Source: Sabellastarte sp. h YS-2021
Taxonomy: Eukaryota; Annelida; Polychaeta; Sabellida; Sabellidae
Length of the DNA stretch: 64,000 bases
Reading direction: 5' to 3'
NCBI GenBank assembly: GCA_964017235.1
Contig: OZ024935.1
Location: forward strand, 87,511,052 to 87,575,051
The notes below the pieces were generated by a model. It was given only the letters and a program-made list of their open reading frames with translations, made no database searches and had not been told where the DNA came from. Of this stretch, positions 35,740 through 48,156 are shown in pieces (within the stretch, counting starts at the first letter, position 1; the number at the start of each line of letters is the position of its first letter). The position numbers and the translations under genes were made by a program.

Positions 35740-35880
35740 GATAATTGACCTGGTCATAATCAAATTAGACCCGGTTCCTTCGTGTAATAGTTTTGATTCT
35801 CCATAAAAAACTTCCTGACCATCCATGCAGTACTTTAGGAGTTATGCTACCTTACAAACAAGCAAACAGACTGAGTAATA
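35740..35880 (+). repeat. Dispersed repeat fragment (same type as 26768-26950)
   Basis: CATCCATGCAGTACTTTAGG, AGTTATGCTACCTTAC and AAACAAGCAAACAGACTG are the closing part of this repeat type. Confidence 0.4.
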
Positions 35881-36814
35881 TACTTTGCATAGTTTTGCAA
35901 AATAAAAAATGCATCAAAACATAAACGGTTGGTGGAGACAACAATGATAAGTCATGAATTAGTAATTACTTACAGTACGAACAATGTCTAACATTCCCCA
36001 GCCCAGTGATGTAAGCACACAGGATCCAACCTGGCTTCCACTAAACGACCCACAAGGTCTTACTACCTCCAGACTCTATCAGGCCCACATGGCCTAACAC
36101 TAAAGTCACTGACATCTAAAGTGACATCCATAGGAAACTGGTTCCCCTGACCTCAAAGGTCAAATCAAGCGCCATAAAAGTAAATATTCGGAACAGAAAT
36201 AATGCAAATATTCCTAGGTTCTAAATCCAAGTAAAGCCAGCGCAGCCCAACCCCACACAGATATAGAAATTTAATGCCAAAGGTCACAAATTTAAGGTCC
36301 AGCAAAGAACCCCAGCTGGGTTTTATACATTTATTATTATTATTACACAATACTAAGAACTGTACACTAAAAGGATTTTGTAAATGTATTCTTTGCATCA
36401 AGAGTGAATCTAGCATCAGTATAGGACCATAATATGAAATGATCTGGCTATAATAATATAACTAGTCATATGTCATTGACCTATTAAAATGTACATACAA
36501 TGACAGATAATATAAACAGTTAGTCACAGTATGTATGTATATGTTTAGAAATTGCCATAATAATGCACAGGCAATAACAATAATATTTACAATAATTAAA
36601 AATTAAAATATAACTTGTGGCAATTGATAATGTAGCTCCTAAACGAGATATTAGCTATGCAAGGAGAAGGAGAACCCTCTTATATTAACTAATAAGTAAA
36701 CAGAACACTTAACAACCCAATTTTGAGAGACAATGCTCTTTATAAAAGGATATATAAGTAATTTTGAAGAGAAATTATAAGTTATACAATAATGATAAAA
36801 CCACCCAAACGCCA
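35881..36814. other. Non-coding stretch right of the old Ngaro-like fossil's 3' side
   Basis: May include unrecognised terminal sequence of the fossil at 36815-41893. An ATT trinucleotide run lies near 36331-36344. Confidence 0.4.
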
Positions 36815-39800
36815 TTAGGAGAACAGGCGCTGTCTGAATGCAGAAAGTAGTGGGGAGGAAACAGGAGCAGTGGAGTGAATGTAACACCATACACATTCAG
36901 AGGCCCAAGTCCCCTGTCTTTTAATTACTTCAATTGGTACTCCATGGTCATATGCACAGGAGGCCTCCTGATCTCCTGAACATATGGAAAGTACAGCCAC
37001 AATGTTGCAATTTGTGGAGGGAAAGGTCACGTTTAAGGTGTTTTCTAACCATGCTATCAGTCAAAGGATATAATGAGCCACCCCAAAGTTAGAAAATAGT
37101 GGGTCATTGGTAGAACCTGGTGCCACAGCTAACATAGCCTTCAAGGCAGTAACATGGCAAAGAGGGGAGGCAAGCAAAAATGATATTTGTATGGTAACTT
37201 GAGTTCTACTCTGATTGGTCTTAGGCCACTTTATGAATACTGTAGCATTATGACTTAAAATATATCAGCCCTGGCTAATTGTCTAAATAGGTCATAATGA
37301 GCCCTTGGGTGGGGAAACTAGATTGGACAGTCTCAAAAAGGAGATAAGTGATTATGTGATTATATTCCATAAATGTAAGAAGTATAGTTATACCTATCTG
37401 AGGCAGTGACAGACCAAAATCTGAAACTATATATTACAATTTAAGTCAAGTCTATATTGGTAGGGATCCAGACAGGATAATGCAAGTAAGTTAATAACTT
37501 ATTCCATGCATTATTATCAAATGAATATCTAGATAAGAGATTAGCTACAACATTATGCTCTACATGAATACTAATGTTATATAAAACAGCTAACATCCAG
37601 ATATTCCTGGAACAAGCACCAAGGATTTGATATCTGGTGCGGCCAGAAGCCATGACTTCCACTACGGCCATATTGTCACACTTTATGCCCAAATCTTTAT
37701 TGAAACTACTATATTGAGCATTTCAAAGTGTAAAATAGTATAGTTTTGAAAATTCTGGGGTAGGGGAAGTGCATAACACTGATTGGCCTAATGGTCACCT
37801 AAGCCCATAAGAGAGGCATCTAAGGCGAGTTCAGCCTGAATGGTTTTGACATCATAAAAAGTAACTCCATTAAATTGTTTCAGGAACAGTACAAACCAAT
37901 TCTAATCTTTCTTTATAATCTAATCTTTCCAATTCAGAAACTAAAGTGATGGAAGTACCAACATGATTATCCCTCAAGAGCTGGAGCATCCCATTCAGGT
38001 TACGGGCTGGTATAACACATTTAGATATAGACAATAAGGATCCCCAAAGGGACTGCAATTGTCGTTTTGAACAGAATGTTTTATTCTTTCAATCTTGACA
38101 GGTGGCAATGATTTCAGAAATCATGTCAGAAACAACAGATATAGTTCTGGTTTCCGCATTTATCATTATGCCTAAGCAATTAACAGTGGATGGAGATACC
38201 AAGTTTTTAAGGTTAACATCCAGAACCAATGGTTTCAATAATGTCCACAAAAATTGGAAAAAAAATGATATAATTGGGATGGTAATCCACAATACACTAA
38301 GTTATACATCATACACATAATTACACAAATTTGGAATGCTTTGCTTAGTCATAATATAGCAAATGCTATTTGTCAAGTTTTTTAATAAAAAAGATCCTTG
38401 TCTCTACCCAAATGGGTCCAATTGGTCGATATCACAGTCTTTCAATTTGAGACCAAGTAAATCTAAGTCCCCAGGGTCAACCTTAAGTTCCCTGAAGGCC
38501 CTATTGATATCTACGTTGTAGATTACTGAACTTGGACCTAACTTGATGACGTTCTCAATGATATTATCAACAGATGGATAATTAAAACAATATATGAGAG
38601 TACAAGAACTTGTCCTTGTCAACACCAGAATTGACAGAAGCCCCTAGGGGTCAGCTAAGGTCCACAATCGTACAACGCCACTGGGAATCTTGCTTCTCCC
38701 TAGTCATAAAAGGTGAAACATGTAAATCAATTGGTTTCTCTGTATAGGGACCTAAAATGACACCATGTTTCAACTCCTCACCAATAAAATGTGCAACGTG
38801 TTGAACAAATTGTTCTACAGAAGCATGATTTTTCTCAGTAGATACTAATGAAGAAGTTCTATCAAAATCTAGGGGGAAGCCGAATTCCAAAAGGTTAACT
38901 AATTGCTGGTCCCAATAATTATGAAGCCAGTGTTGCCATTTTGTAATATTAAAATTTGAGCATATTGGGATCCGGAGACCTAGATAATTATGAATTCCCT
39001 ACTGTCTATAACTTCATGCAACTTCAAAGGGTTCTGAACTGGTTTATTATCAGTAGGAGAACCTTTATACAATTTTAATGGACTCAACGAAAAGACCCCA
39101 AAGTCAGAGCCCAACTGAGTGCCAACCAGTAGAAACTCATTATTGAACTGAGCCGTAACCAGCAACTGTGAATCAACTTTCTTTTTACCCACATTCAGCA
39201 CATGCTAATCCACAGGACTATCCATATCATGACCTGTGTCATAAGTCTCACTTACAATGTTCCCTTAGGGCTTCTTGACTAGTCTTGTCTCTCATGACTT
39301 GCTTTTGTATGGAGTTTTTAGAGCTATGACGCACCTGATCCCCTGAGAAAGTGGAATAGAAACATTATGATCAGGGTCCAGCATGACTAAGGGTTCATAC
39401 CCGTTAGAAATACTAACAGTACTGCTAGGATAGTACTGAAAAGTAGTTCCTAAGGGATCATGATTACTGAACTTTGGGTTGGATTCATATTTTTTGTTTA
39501 TAGCACTCACCTGGCAAGAGAAGCTGGAGCTCATAAGTATGGGAGTGCTAGTACCAGAGTTTTGCATTGTTTGTTTTAAGGGATGCACACTGCCAATAAC
39601 CTGTGAAGCTTTGGGAGTGAGTATATGACTTAAAACTTGAGCATTAGTACGATTCAACACCGCAGGTTTGTAACTATTACTGACAGCAAAACATTTCTTC
39701 CAAATGTGAGATCCAACCCCAAAGGCCAAGATATCTGCTTTGCTGTTGCAGTAAATGCCTTTCCTTTGATTTCCAAAAGGCCTTTGATTCAATGAACCAG

Positions 39801-41893
39801 TGTGGGCATGGCCATTGTGATAAACCGTAGCCATTCCCAGTTCTACTCGTTTTTGAATGTTTTGCTTACACTCACTTGCAGCATGTGAGGTGACCTTCTT
39901 ATTCTGTACAAAGCAGATGCTACATATGTGTCTATAATAGATGCCCTTTGTTCCATGATGTTTTGTGCGAGAACATGAACCATCATTATAGTAGAAACAA
40001 GGCACGGATTGTGCAGACTTTTGAGACAGATAAGATGCTTTTCTTACTTTTTTGCCCTTTATTAACAGGGTTGTAAGCTACACTGTGTCTCTGTGTATTT
40101 CCATGTCTCACCCCTATCAATTTTGTCAGTCTTTGACCAATTAGAAATCTCACCCTGCTCCATCCTACATAGTAGAACAGAATGACTTGCCTTAGCTGAC
40201 TGCCTTGAAAAATCATTGGTATCATCTAACAACGCAGTAACAATGCAAAATCCAGACATCCATTGAATTATATTAAGCCAATTATATGCAATTCTATCTT
40301 TTGTATTCCCAGCCAATATATATTCATCAACCTGGTATTAGTTTCCAATTCTACGCTTATGACACGCAATTGTATGTGCATTTCACACATAAAAATGTTG
40401 CCTTGGCCCTTGATAAGCTGTCACGCTGCCTAGAAGACGTTAAGAGATGGCTCTCTACAAATAAGCTTAAGCTAAATCCTGATAACACTGAATTCATTGT
40501 GTTTGGCTCTAAGTCGCAGTGTGAAAAACTTAATTACTCCTACCCAGTCAAAATACTCGGTAATCTTATATCACCAGTAGATGCAGTTAGGAACCTTGGT
40601 GTCTGGTTTGATTCAGATTTCTCATTCTCTTGCCATGTTATGAAGGTCTGCAAGGCTTGTTTTGCACATGTCCGGGATCTTAAGCGACTCTGAGGACATC
40701 TGACACATGAAGCTGCCCTTATGGCTGCTAATGCTCTGGTCAGAAGTCGTCTTGATTACTGTAACTCTCTGTTCAGAGGTCTCTCAGCTTTGGATCTGCG
40801 CAAACTTCAATGTGTTCAGAAGAGTCTTGCCAGAATTGTTGCCAACACCACCAAGTATTCACACATCACTCCAGTTAGAAAAGCACTACATTGGTTGCCG
40901 ATTAAGTACCGTTCCATCTTTCAAGACTGCCATGCTTGTTTATAAGTTCCTATACAGTGGTAACCCCAAATACTTTGAACCCTTTGTGATACCCAGACAT
41001 AGTGCATATAACACTCGTCGAAGTCATTCTGATGGCATGTTTCTTGAGGTTCCCCACTTTGCTTCAGTTTTCAAGTCTCGAAAGCATTTTGGACTCAGTT
41101 TTGTGTATGATGCACCTATGATTTAGAATGTCCTTCCTGACGAGGTCCGCTCTGCAAACTCACTTGCCTCCTTCAGGTCAAAGCTGAAGTCATACCTCTT
41201 TGGAAAAGCATATTCACCCTAAATTTCCAATCTCCTCCTGCTTTCTCCGCCATGCTGGCCCCTGCAATATCTCTGGTTTATGAATATTGAGCAATGTTTT
41301 TGTGTGATGCGCCTTAGAGTCTGTCTTTTTACAGAGATTAAGCGCTATAAAAGTGTTATTAGAATTAGAATATTCATGAGGCCATTTTACGTGTTGCTTG
41401 ACATACATGTCAACTGCCCCCCACCCTCAATGATTTGATTTTAGAATCATTACTTTTGTTGTCAATAGCTGACAGCTGTCTAATATGCTCTTCAACCTGT
41501 TTTTGCACCAAGTTATCATGTCTGATTGAGTTTAATTCAGGCAAGTCCCGCCTCAATTCTTGACTCAAGAGTTGGCCAGCACCCTGACTAGAGGAATGGC
41601 TTGAAAGTTGTATACCATTCCCACAAGAGGATGAGTGGAGATTTGAACTAGCAGTTCCAGATCGTTTACTTGCAGATTTCTTGGCCCTAGTACCAGAGAC
41701 AGAAGCAGCAGAGCCCTCAATGATGTCTAGCAGCCTACCAATCGCATCGAGCTGGGATATATGTTTTGTTCAGAAATTCTCTAATCTTTGCGACAAGGGG
41801 CCCCCTCTGATTTCCTAAAATCTACCCTTTTTACACTGGTTTCTGAGACAGAATCACTCGAATGTTTCAAGGATACTGCATTGAAATCAATAC
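36815..41893 (-). mobile_element. Old, broken Ngaro/DIRS-like tyrosine-recombinase retrotransposon
   Basis: Minus-strand fragments align by eye, in order, with the intact element at 15.8-23.3 kb. Gag-like N-terminal sequence lies near 41.4-41.8 kb and a Cys/His-rich gag segment near 39.9 kb. Reverse-transcriptase blocks lie at 38.1-39.2 kb, RNase H near 37.5-37.7 kb and the recombinase C-terminus near 36.8-37.0 kb. It is a fossil with many breaks and is clearly divergent from the intact copy, so it is old and from a different subfamily. A LINE (40328-41369) is nested in its gag region. Its terminal repeats were not recognised, so the outer limits are approximate. Confidence 0.85.
40328..41369 (+). 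mobile_element. 5'-truncated L2/CR1-like LINE, nested in the old Ngaro-like fossil
   Basis: Reads as the C-terminal part of a non-LTR reverse transcriptase: FYAYDTQLY (the YADD box, here with one Asp replaced), RWLSTNKLKLNPDNTEF, LGVWFDSD, SRLDYCNSLF, ALHWLPIKYR and YNTRRS, then a NVLPDEVRSANSLASFRSKL-like end. The frame is broken by a stop near 40693 and by at least one shift near 40945, so it is dead. It ends with a short tail (AGCGCTATAAAAGTGTTATT). The 8-bp direct repeat ATATTCAT flanks it (40320-40327 and 41370-41377), an apparent target duplication. Confidence 0.85.
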
Positions 41894-42660
41894 CAGTCCT
41901 CAGGCCTCCTGGGACTAAGAGCCGACTAACCCAGGATTAAGTCCCGACCCCACAAGGTGTCCTGAGGCGTCCCCAGGCGTCCCCAGACCGAGATAGCCGA
42001 TTTTTGTTAGGGTCGCAGGAAGCCTGGGACTAAGAATAGAGGGTCTGGGACTAAGGGTCGGCGACTAAGGGTCGCAGGCGGCCTGGGACCACATAGGACT
42101 GTGTAAATTTGGTCTGAGGAGGCCTGAGGACGCCTGGGACTGGACATTTTGTTTATGGCGGGAAAAATAATCGGTTGGGGTCGTGAGAAATATCAAACAT
42201 GTTTGATTTCTCACACGGCCCCAACCGACCACAACCGACCCTTACAGAAGGTCTGGGACTAAGCAAATATTTCAAACCGACCCTCAAAAACCCTTAATCG
42301 GGAGCCTTAGTCGTGTGGTGGAACACCCACATAAGGGTCGCAGGAAGCCTGGGACTAAGGTATAGAGGGTCTGGGACTAAGGGTCGGCGACTAAGGGTCG
42401 CAGGCGGCCTGGGACAACATAGGACTGTGTAAATTTGATCTGAGGAGGCCTGAGGAAGCCTGGGACTGGACATTTTGTTTATGGCGGGAAAAAATAATCG
42501 GTTGGGGTCGGGAGAAATATCAAACATGTTTGATTTCTCACACGGCCTCAACCGACCACAACCGACCCTTACAGGAAGCCTGGGACTAAGCATACTTTTG
42601 AAACCGACCCTCAAAAACCCTTAATCGGGAGCCTTAGTCGTGTGGTGGAACACCCACATA
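41894..42660 (-). repeat. CTTAGTCCCAG-rich repeat, copy 2, with tandem duplication
   Basis: Reverse-oriented relative of 9763-10200. Within it a unit of about 326 bp is duplicated in tandem (42009-42333 and 42334-42660), each unit ending CGTGTGGTGGAACACCCACA. Each unit carries the same hairpin around ATCAAACATGTTTGAT. The element abuts the 5' side of the old Ngaro-like fossil, so one probably interrupts the other. A minus-strand frame through the duplication is a by-product of the repeat and not a gene. Confidence 0.7.
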
Positions 42661-43179
42661 AAACCCCCTAGATGCTTCTTCCTTTATGATGACAACAATT
42701 ACTGTTACTTGGTTTGTCGTTTTGGAGTGCTAGATGTAAAATGAAAACTTGGTTGTATTATTATTATTATTACTATTATAGTTTGTCCATATAAATCCAT
42801 CATTTATTTATGGAGTCGTGACAATCAAGTTTTCTTAGCACTGTCCTTTTAAAAAGATATTCTTGTTCTGCAGTGTGGATATTGGGCCACAGACTTAAGG
42901 TCCTGGAGCAGACGTGCTTGCTCAGTAATGTATTAGATTAAATTGATTTATAAAGGAGATATGCCAATGATAATTAGGTTGACTTCGTGTGACAATTAGA
43001 TAAGCATTGATCTGTTTATCACTTTGACACACAGTAAGCTTCTTTATCACCATCTTTCACACCCCTTCAGACAATCAACCTTCCATCCGTTACTTTGAGT
43101 AATGTCGACCAGAAAGTCAAAGTCATTCAAAATACATTGAAGATGGGAGCATTAAAAATTAGGGAACAATACATGAACA
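42661..43179. other. Non-coding stretch
   Basis: ATT-rich run near 42757-42778; nothing else recognised. Confidence 0.5.
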
Positions 43180-44076
43180 TGGGCGTAGGAACGGGGGGGG
43201 GCAGTGGGGGCAGCTGCCCCCCCCCCCCCCCCCCCCAACCATAAAGTTGGGGGGGTGGGGATATCTTTTCACCCCCCCCCCCCCCCTCAACTTTTTGCAA
43301 TAGAACTAAACTCCAATTTTGAAATTTGTGTAAATTTTTACAAGTAACTCAATAATAAGTGGACAAATTACACTTTTACCTTGTTCACTGCTCACATTAC
43401 CATTGTGTAAGCTACCATTTGAACTGTAAAATATTTATTTTTATGATTTGTAAAAGGAACATTTTCAGTTAACCTGTCATAGGATTTGTAAAATTTTGTG
43501 AAACATTTCACTTATGCAGACCAAAATCATACATACAGTAATCTTCTACATTTAATTTATCATATTGATAATTATTTAGAACTTAGACATGTTGTTTCAA
43601 ATTCAGACAAAGCAATGGTTTTAGCACAGCAATTTGTCAGCTGATAAGAATTTTCCCAGAAAACTCTTCTTTCTTTACTGTATGTTTATTGGACCTAGCC
43701 AGTCCAATGATTATTCATCTCCATCAATATGGGGATTAACCTTGATAAAATGGATCTTGTATCAGCTCGGCACTTGAAGGAAAGGTCACAGGTTCTGGAA
43801 ACATGTAGTCAAGATATTAAAAATACCTTTCAAATGCAGAGGTGACTATATGTATTTCTATACCCATATAAGGTTGGGGAAACTTAGGATGATGTCATCA
43901 CAAAGATTTCCTTTGGTAAACTAACTTTAACATATTTTAATTGGACAATTTGAATTTGTATATTGCCTTCATGCAATACTACTGCAAAATTAACCAAAAT
44001 TGTAGGTGTCGAGTCACGTCGGTGCAATCTAGTTCCTCACCCCCCCCCCAACCAAAAATTGCTTCCTACGCCCCTG
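43180..44076. mobile_element. MITE with GGGCGTAGGAA termini and G/C tracts
   Basis: Left end GGGCGTAGGAACGGGG and right end ...TTCCTACGCCCCTG are inverted copies, each followed inward by long G or C runs. Near 43191-43290 alternating G and C tracts can form a strong hairpin or G-quadruplex. The interior is AT-rich and non-coding. GGGGCGTAG-type termini are common in animal hAT-like MITEs, so hAT affinity is a guess. Confidence 0.6.
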
Positions 44077-45049
44077 ATAAAGAAATTCTTATAAAGTCTG
44101 TTAATAATACTTGTGCATTCACGAACACATACAAACACACAGACATACAGATGCACCAATAAGATAACCTCTTGATGGAGGTAGCCAGCCGCATAAAAGG
44201 TTTGTACCATGGTCATTCTGCATGGTCTAAGATATCTCATACTTCATTTGTTATCTCAAAAGTGAACTGTGCATACATTTTGTGATATGAAGTGATATTG
44301 TGTCCGGGTTGATAGACGTCTTTCCAAACATGCGACCATTGGATGTCTTGATGGGATATTTTAATATAATGCACTTGTGTCCCAAATTCTGATTGGTCGA
44401 GTGGCAAAAATGACCAGGCTATAAATCTGTCTTTAAATGTTTGCCTAGTAAACAAAAATTGTGAAATATAATAAAGTTTTTATTTTACTGGAGAAGTAAT
44501 TATCAATTAATGGATAGACCTTATGCAGTATTTTAATCCAATTGACAGTTTTATATTGGGAGATGGTGTATCCTGTCTTTTTTCTCTTGTACACAGACAA
44601 AATATTAAAAAGAACTGTTAAATGCTCCCTGCTATAACTTGGCACAAGTTCGAAAAAATTGGGTTTTTTTTTGTTGTTGTTGTTGTTTTAAAGTGTAATA
44701 ACATGGGTTCATTTTGATTGAAATTTGTTTGATTGAAATTTGTATCAGCACAGGTGTTAGTTAAAATTAAACTAGCCTTTTATAGTACTTTTAATATAAT
44801 GTCCAACTTCGCATTTTCTAGCCAATTCTGAGAAAAAAAATTGGTTTACTTTGCCGAAGGGAAGTCCCATCCCCCACCCCTCGGCAGGAGTATCACATCC
44901 CTGGGGTGTCCTATTACACTTACTTGATCCAACCTGAATTTATAATATCCCTCAAATTCTATTTCAAACTCATTTTAGTCAATGTTTTATGGATTCACCA
45001 GTTTCCAGTTTCCTCCTAGATTAGGCCCTATAAACATTCAAAATAATGT
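44077..45049. other. Non-coding stretch
   Basis: Short frames only. A TTG microsatellite-like run lies near 44670-44688. Confidence 0.5.
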
Positions 45050-45180
45050 GCAGGCCGGATTCACAGTATAAATTGGAAGCAATCAACTGTCGGCAGTGTG
45101 TGATTTGGATTTGAACCCAGCAGAAGTAGTTTGGGGTAATGGCCAAGTATACTTCATCCCAAACCACTATGTTAAAACAC
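45050..45180 (-). mobile_element. Possible tRNA-derived SINE fragment
   Basis: The minus strand has GCTGGGTTCAAATCC (B-box-like) after a degenerate A-box region. Family assignment is not possible. Confidence 0.3.
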
Positions 45181-45399
45181 AGGATAAGACACAGCACTAG
45201 GTGTGAGACTCTTTATTCAAATGTATTTACATTATACGGGGTTAAGAGTTATTTAAATGTTTAGAAAGTTGTAAATTTTTAAAAAAGAATAACATAAAAG
45301 ATTTAACCAATACAATGCTACCATGGTTCCAGTGCTCCATTGAGCTCTCAAAGAGTGCACAACTCTGCCAAGGCCGTAAGTGGAATGATAGAATATACT

Positions 45400-45540
45400 T
45401 TCCAAGATCCAGACAGTGATTCGGATCACACCCGAAGCATAATCATCTGTTCCTTGTACCATTGTTGACACATCCTGAAAATCCATCCACAACTGTTCAA
45501 GTTTTATTTTGTACAAGAACAGAACAACAAACAAACGTCA
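45400..45540 (+). repeat. Dispersed repeat fragment (same type as 26768-26950)
   Basis: AAGATCCAGACAGTGATTCGG, TTCCTTGTACCATTGTTGAC, CCTGAAAATCCATCCACAAC and AACAACAAACAAACG resemble the opposite strand of the TTTCCGCCA-type repeat. Confidence 0.45.
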
Positions 45541-45788
45541 CCAAACACATAACCTCTTTCAGTAGTTAACATGACCCCACAGTGACCTACATATCCTGTC
45601 CAAAGGTCACACACACTACTAGTCAAAATCGGTTAGAAATGGGTCATAATATTACCGAAAGAAAGGACATTAGTGTGAGCAGGGCCAGCCTCTCCATAAT
45701 ACACTTCAGCATACATCATTCCAGTAGAAGACCCCACTTCCTGCAGGACTAAGAGAAGAGGTCACAGCTGAAGAGGTTCAGTGACATT

Positions 45789-46087
45789 AGGGTCGCATGT
45801 GGCTCAGTTGGTAGGGTGTTGGACTCAAAATCCAAGGGTCGTGGGTTTGATCCCTGGTGATGCTGACTGTTATCATGTGGGATAACATCCTTGGGCAAGA
45901 TGTTAACCTGGACTGTGCCTCTCTCCACACAGGAGCAATGGGTATCTGGCTGCTAGTGGGTTCTTAGTGTGTGTGCTGTATTGTGGCAGCACCCTAGTAT
46001 GTTCCCTGAAGGAACTGAGACAGATAACCTGTGTGAAAAAGTTCTGAAACCCAGGCCAGGGTGTAAATGTAAAGTCGAGTGATAGTA
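45789..46087 (+). mobile_element. tRNA-Leu-like SINE, family C
   Basis: Starts with a tRNA-like head: GGCTCAGTTGGTAGGGTG (A box), a possible anticodon loop CTCAAAA inside TTGGA...TCCAA (CAA, Leu), and GGGTTTGATCCC (B box). About 220 bp of non-tRNA sequence follows, without the acceptor 3' end of a real tRNA, so it is a SINE and not a tRNA gene. Confidence 0.7.
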
Positions 46088-46729
46088 TGTATATATAGTG
46101 ATACTAGACTATAAACCATAACCGTTACTTTACTTTACATAACACTGACCCAGACATCATAAACAGACCAAATTTACAGGAAATCTGCCACTGGTAATAC
46201 TGGAAAAAAAGATGAAACCTCGGAGTTCAAACGGTTAGTTGGTCAGTTACAGACACTAGAGAGGGTGTCAAAACAGTAGACCTGTCTACAATCATGGTAT
46301 CTCTTACCTACTGTGGGGATAAACTACATGAGGAGGTGAATATGACATGACATGGAACACAGGGTTGCAGCAGGTGATCAAAGTTGTACCGTTGTTTTGT
46401 TCGACTGTACGTTTGGAGAATAATCCACTGAAGTGGTATTCCAACCTTGTGCAGCATCAATTGCTTCAATAGGGATACAAATACTGATGAACTATCGATC
46501 TATCTATTAATTACTTTAAGATTGCATGTAACTGCCTTAGCAAGCCCTTAAAAGGCTGTGTTAGTCAAGCTGCATAATAACCCCAGTGTATTGGCTTTTA
46601 CATTCTATTCGTGCCACCTTAAATCGCAATCTTTATAAATTGATGGATAATTATGTTGTTACCAGAACACCACCAGAATAATACAAACCTCCACAATGTA
46701 GCTTAGTTCAACGCTTATTTCCATAAAAA

Positions 46730-46855
46730 AATTCCTTGGTCCAGACAGAGATCCAGACCACAACAGAAATACAATCATCTTTCTGCTGTGCCATTTTTGA
46801 TACTATCTGAAAATTTCATTAAAATCACTAGATAGCTTTTTTTGCTATTTTGTTA
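46730..46855 (+). repeat. Dispersed repeat fragment (same type as 26768-26950)
   Basis: TTCCTTGGTCCAGACAGAGA, CTGAAAATTTCATTAAAATC and, just beyond, TACTTGGCGGGGGAAATAAT fit the same repeat read from the other strand. Confidence 0.45.
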
Positions 46856-48039
46856 GCCTACTTGGCGGGGGAAATAATTTTGTAAATTTTAGATGCCATG
46901 ATATAATTATGTTGTTACAAGTTACTCTCTCTTAGCACAGAAGTTATAGATGGCAAACTAAAGCTTAAATCCCATGTCTGCCCTTATTCACTTTTGTCTT
47001 TGGGGGATCTTTGGAATGTGCATTATTTTTCTATATTCTACTGTATGCCAAGTTGGGAGCTGTGTCAAGGTATGGTGGAGAGCATTATAATCTATTGCAT
47101 TATGTCACTGAAGGCAGTAAGTAGTAGTTGTCTAAAATTAAAGGCTCTCTGTTCTTTGTTTTTCAGTGAAATATCTCATATTTATACATAATTTGTATTT
47201 TTGTTGTCGTGGTTGGTTTCTTCTGATGTAGTTTAGTCATGAGATATTCAATAGCTTCTCCTCAAGTAACACTCGTGATAATCTGATCAATTCCCTCTGT
47301 ATCTCAGTCCTTCCAGTGTTTAATGGAAGCTTTTTTTGTTCAATAGACGCAAGACTTGGAAAATTTATTAACATTCACCAAGTAAATTATACTTTATAAT
47401 ATATGCTAGTTTTAGCCTATTTTTGTGCAACTCTTTCCAATGGTGTGTTTACTATCTACACAAAATCTTACATGACGTTAAATAAATGGCAGATGATATT
47501 TTCTAGTTTCTGTATTTTCTTAGGTAATTAAGTGCTGATACACTAAAAGAATTTCAAGTCTTATACTGGCATAATTTTATGAGGCCTGCATCAGGACATT
47601 GCACGGAGAAGATCTGACGTGCACAACAATTTCCTGTGACAAGATACTATCTTGTGTCCACTACTTAATTATCCTGTGGTAATGAGATGCTCGTGTGCGC
47701 ATGACTTAATTAACTGGTGAACACAAGAATATCTCATATGTACAAGTAAACACATATTCTGCATTGTCCTCATGAGGAACTCTGTGTAAATTACCTTGAC
47801 TAAGGAGGTTACAGCTATGGCTGTGTTCATCTGTTTCTCTGTGTTTGTGATTACTATATAACTGTTGAACTCATCTTTATAATACTTTGATGTGAGTAGG
47901 GCCCAACTAGAGTAAGAAGTATTAGTACGTTGAGGAAGACCCAAATCATTCTCTGGATACAAAAAAATCCTGAATTTTTTAAAGGTCCTATTTTCAATGT
48001 TTTTGTATTTGCAATGGCTTAGGCTTTCTGATTGACAGC
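46856..48039. other. Non-coding stretch
   Basis: No gene. A small inverted repeat (ACAAGATACTATCTTGTG) lies near 47638-47656. Confidence 0.5.
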
Positions 48040-48110
48040 AGCAGCAGCAGCAGCAGTGGTGGTATTGGTGGTGGTGGTATTAGTAGTGATAGTAGTTGTA
48101 GTATTATCAG
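48040..48110. repeat. Trinucleotide tract (CAG then GGT/TAG)
   Basis: A run of six CAG units is followed by GGTGGTATTGGTGGTGGTGG and TAGTAG-like steps. A related TAG-rich tract is at 48893-48940. Confidence 0.85.
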
Positions 48111-48156
48111 GTATCAGATATCCACGTGCTTAATCTCCAAACTGGCTGATTCTAAA

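Noticed and set aside
42294-42614. 106-codon minus-strand frame
   Set aside because: It arises from the tandemly duplicated word-rich repeat; the peptide is only a translation of the repeated words.
45789-45865. Possible tRNA-Leu gene
   Set aside because: The 3' acceptor half is missing and the sequence runs into a SINE body.
47638-47656. Hairpin as a terminator or structural RNA
   Set aside because: Too short and isolated, with no gene next to it.
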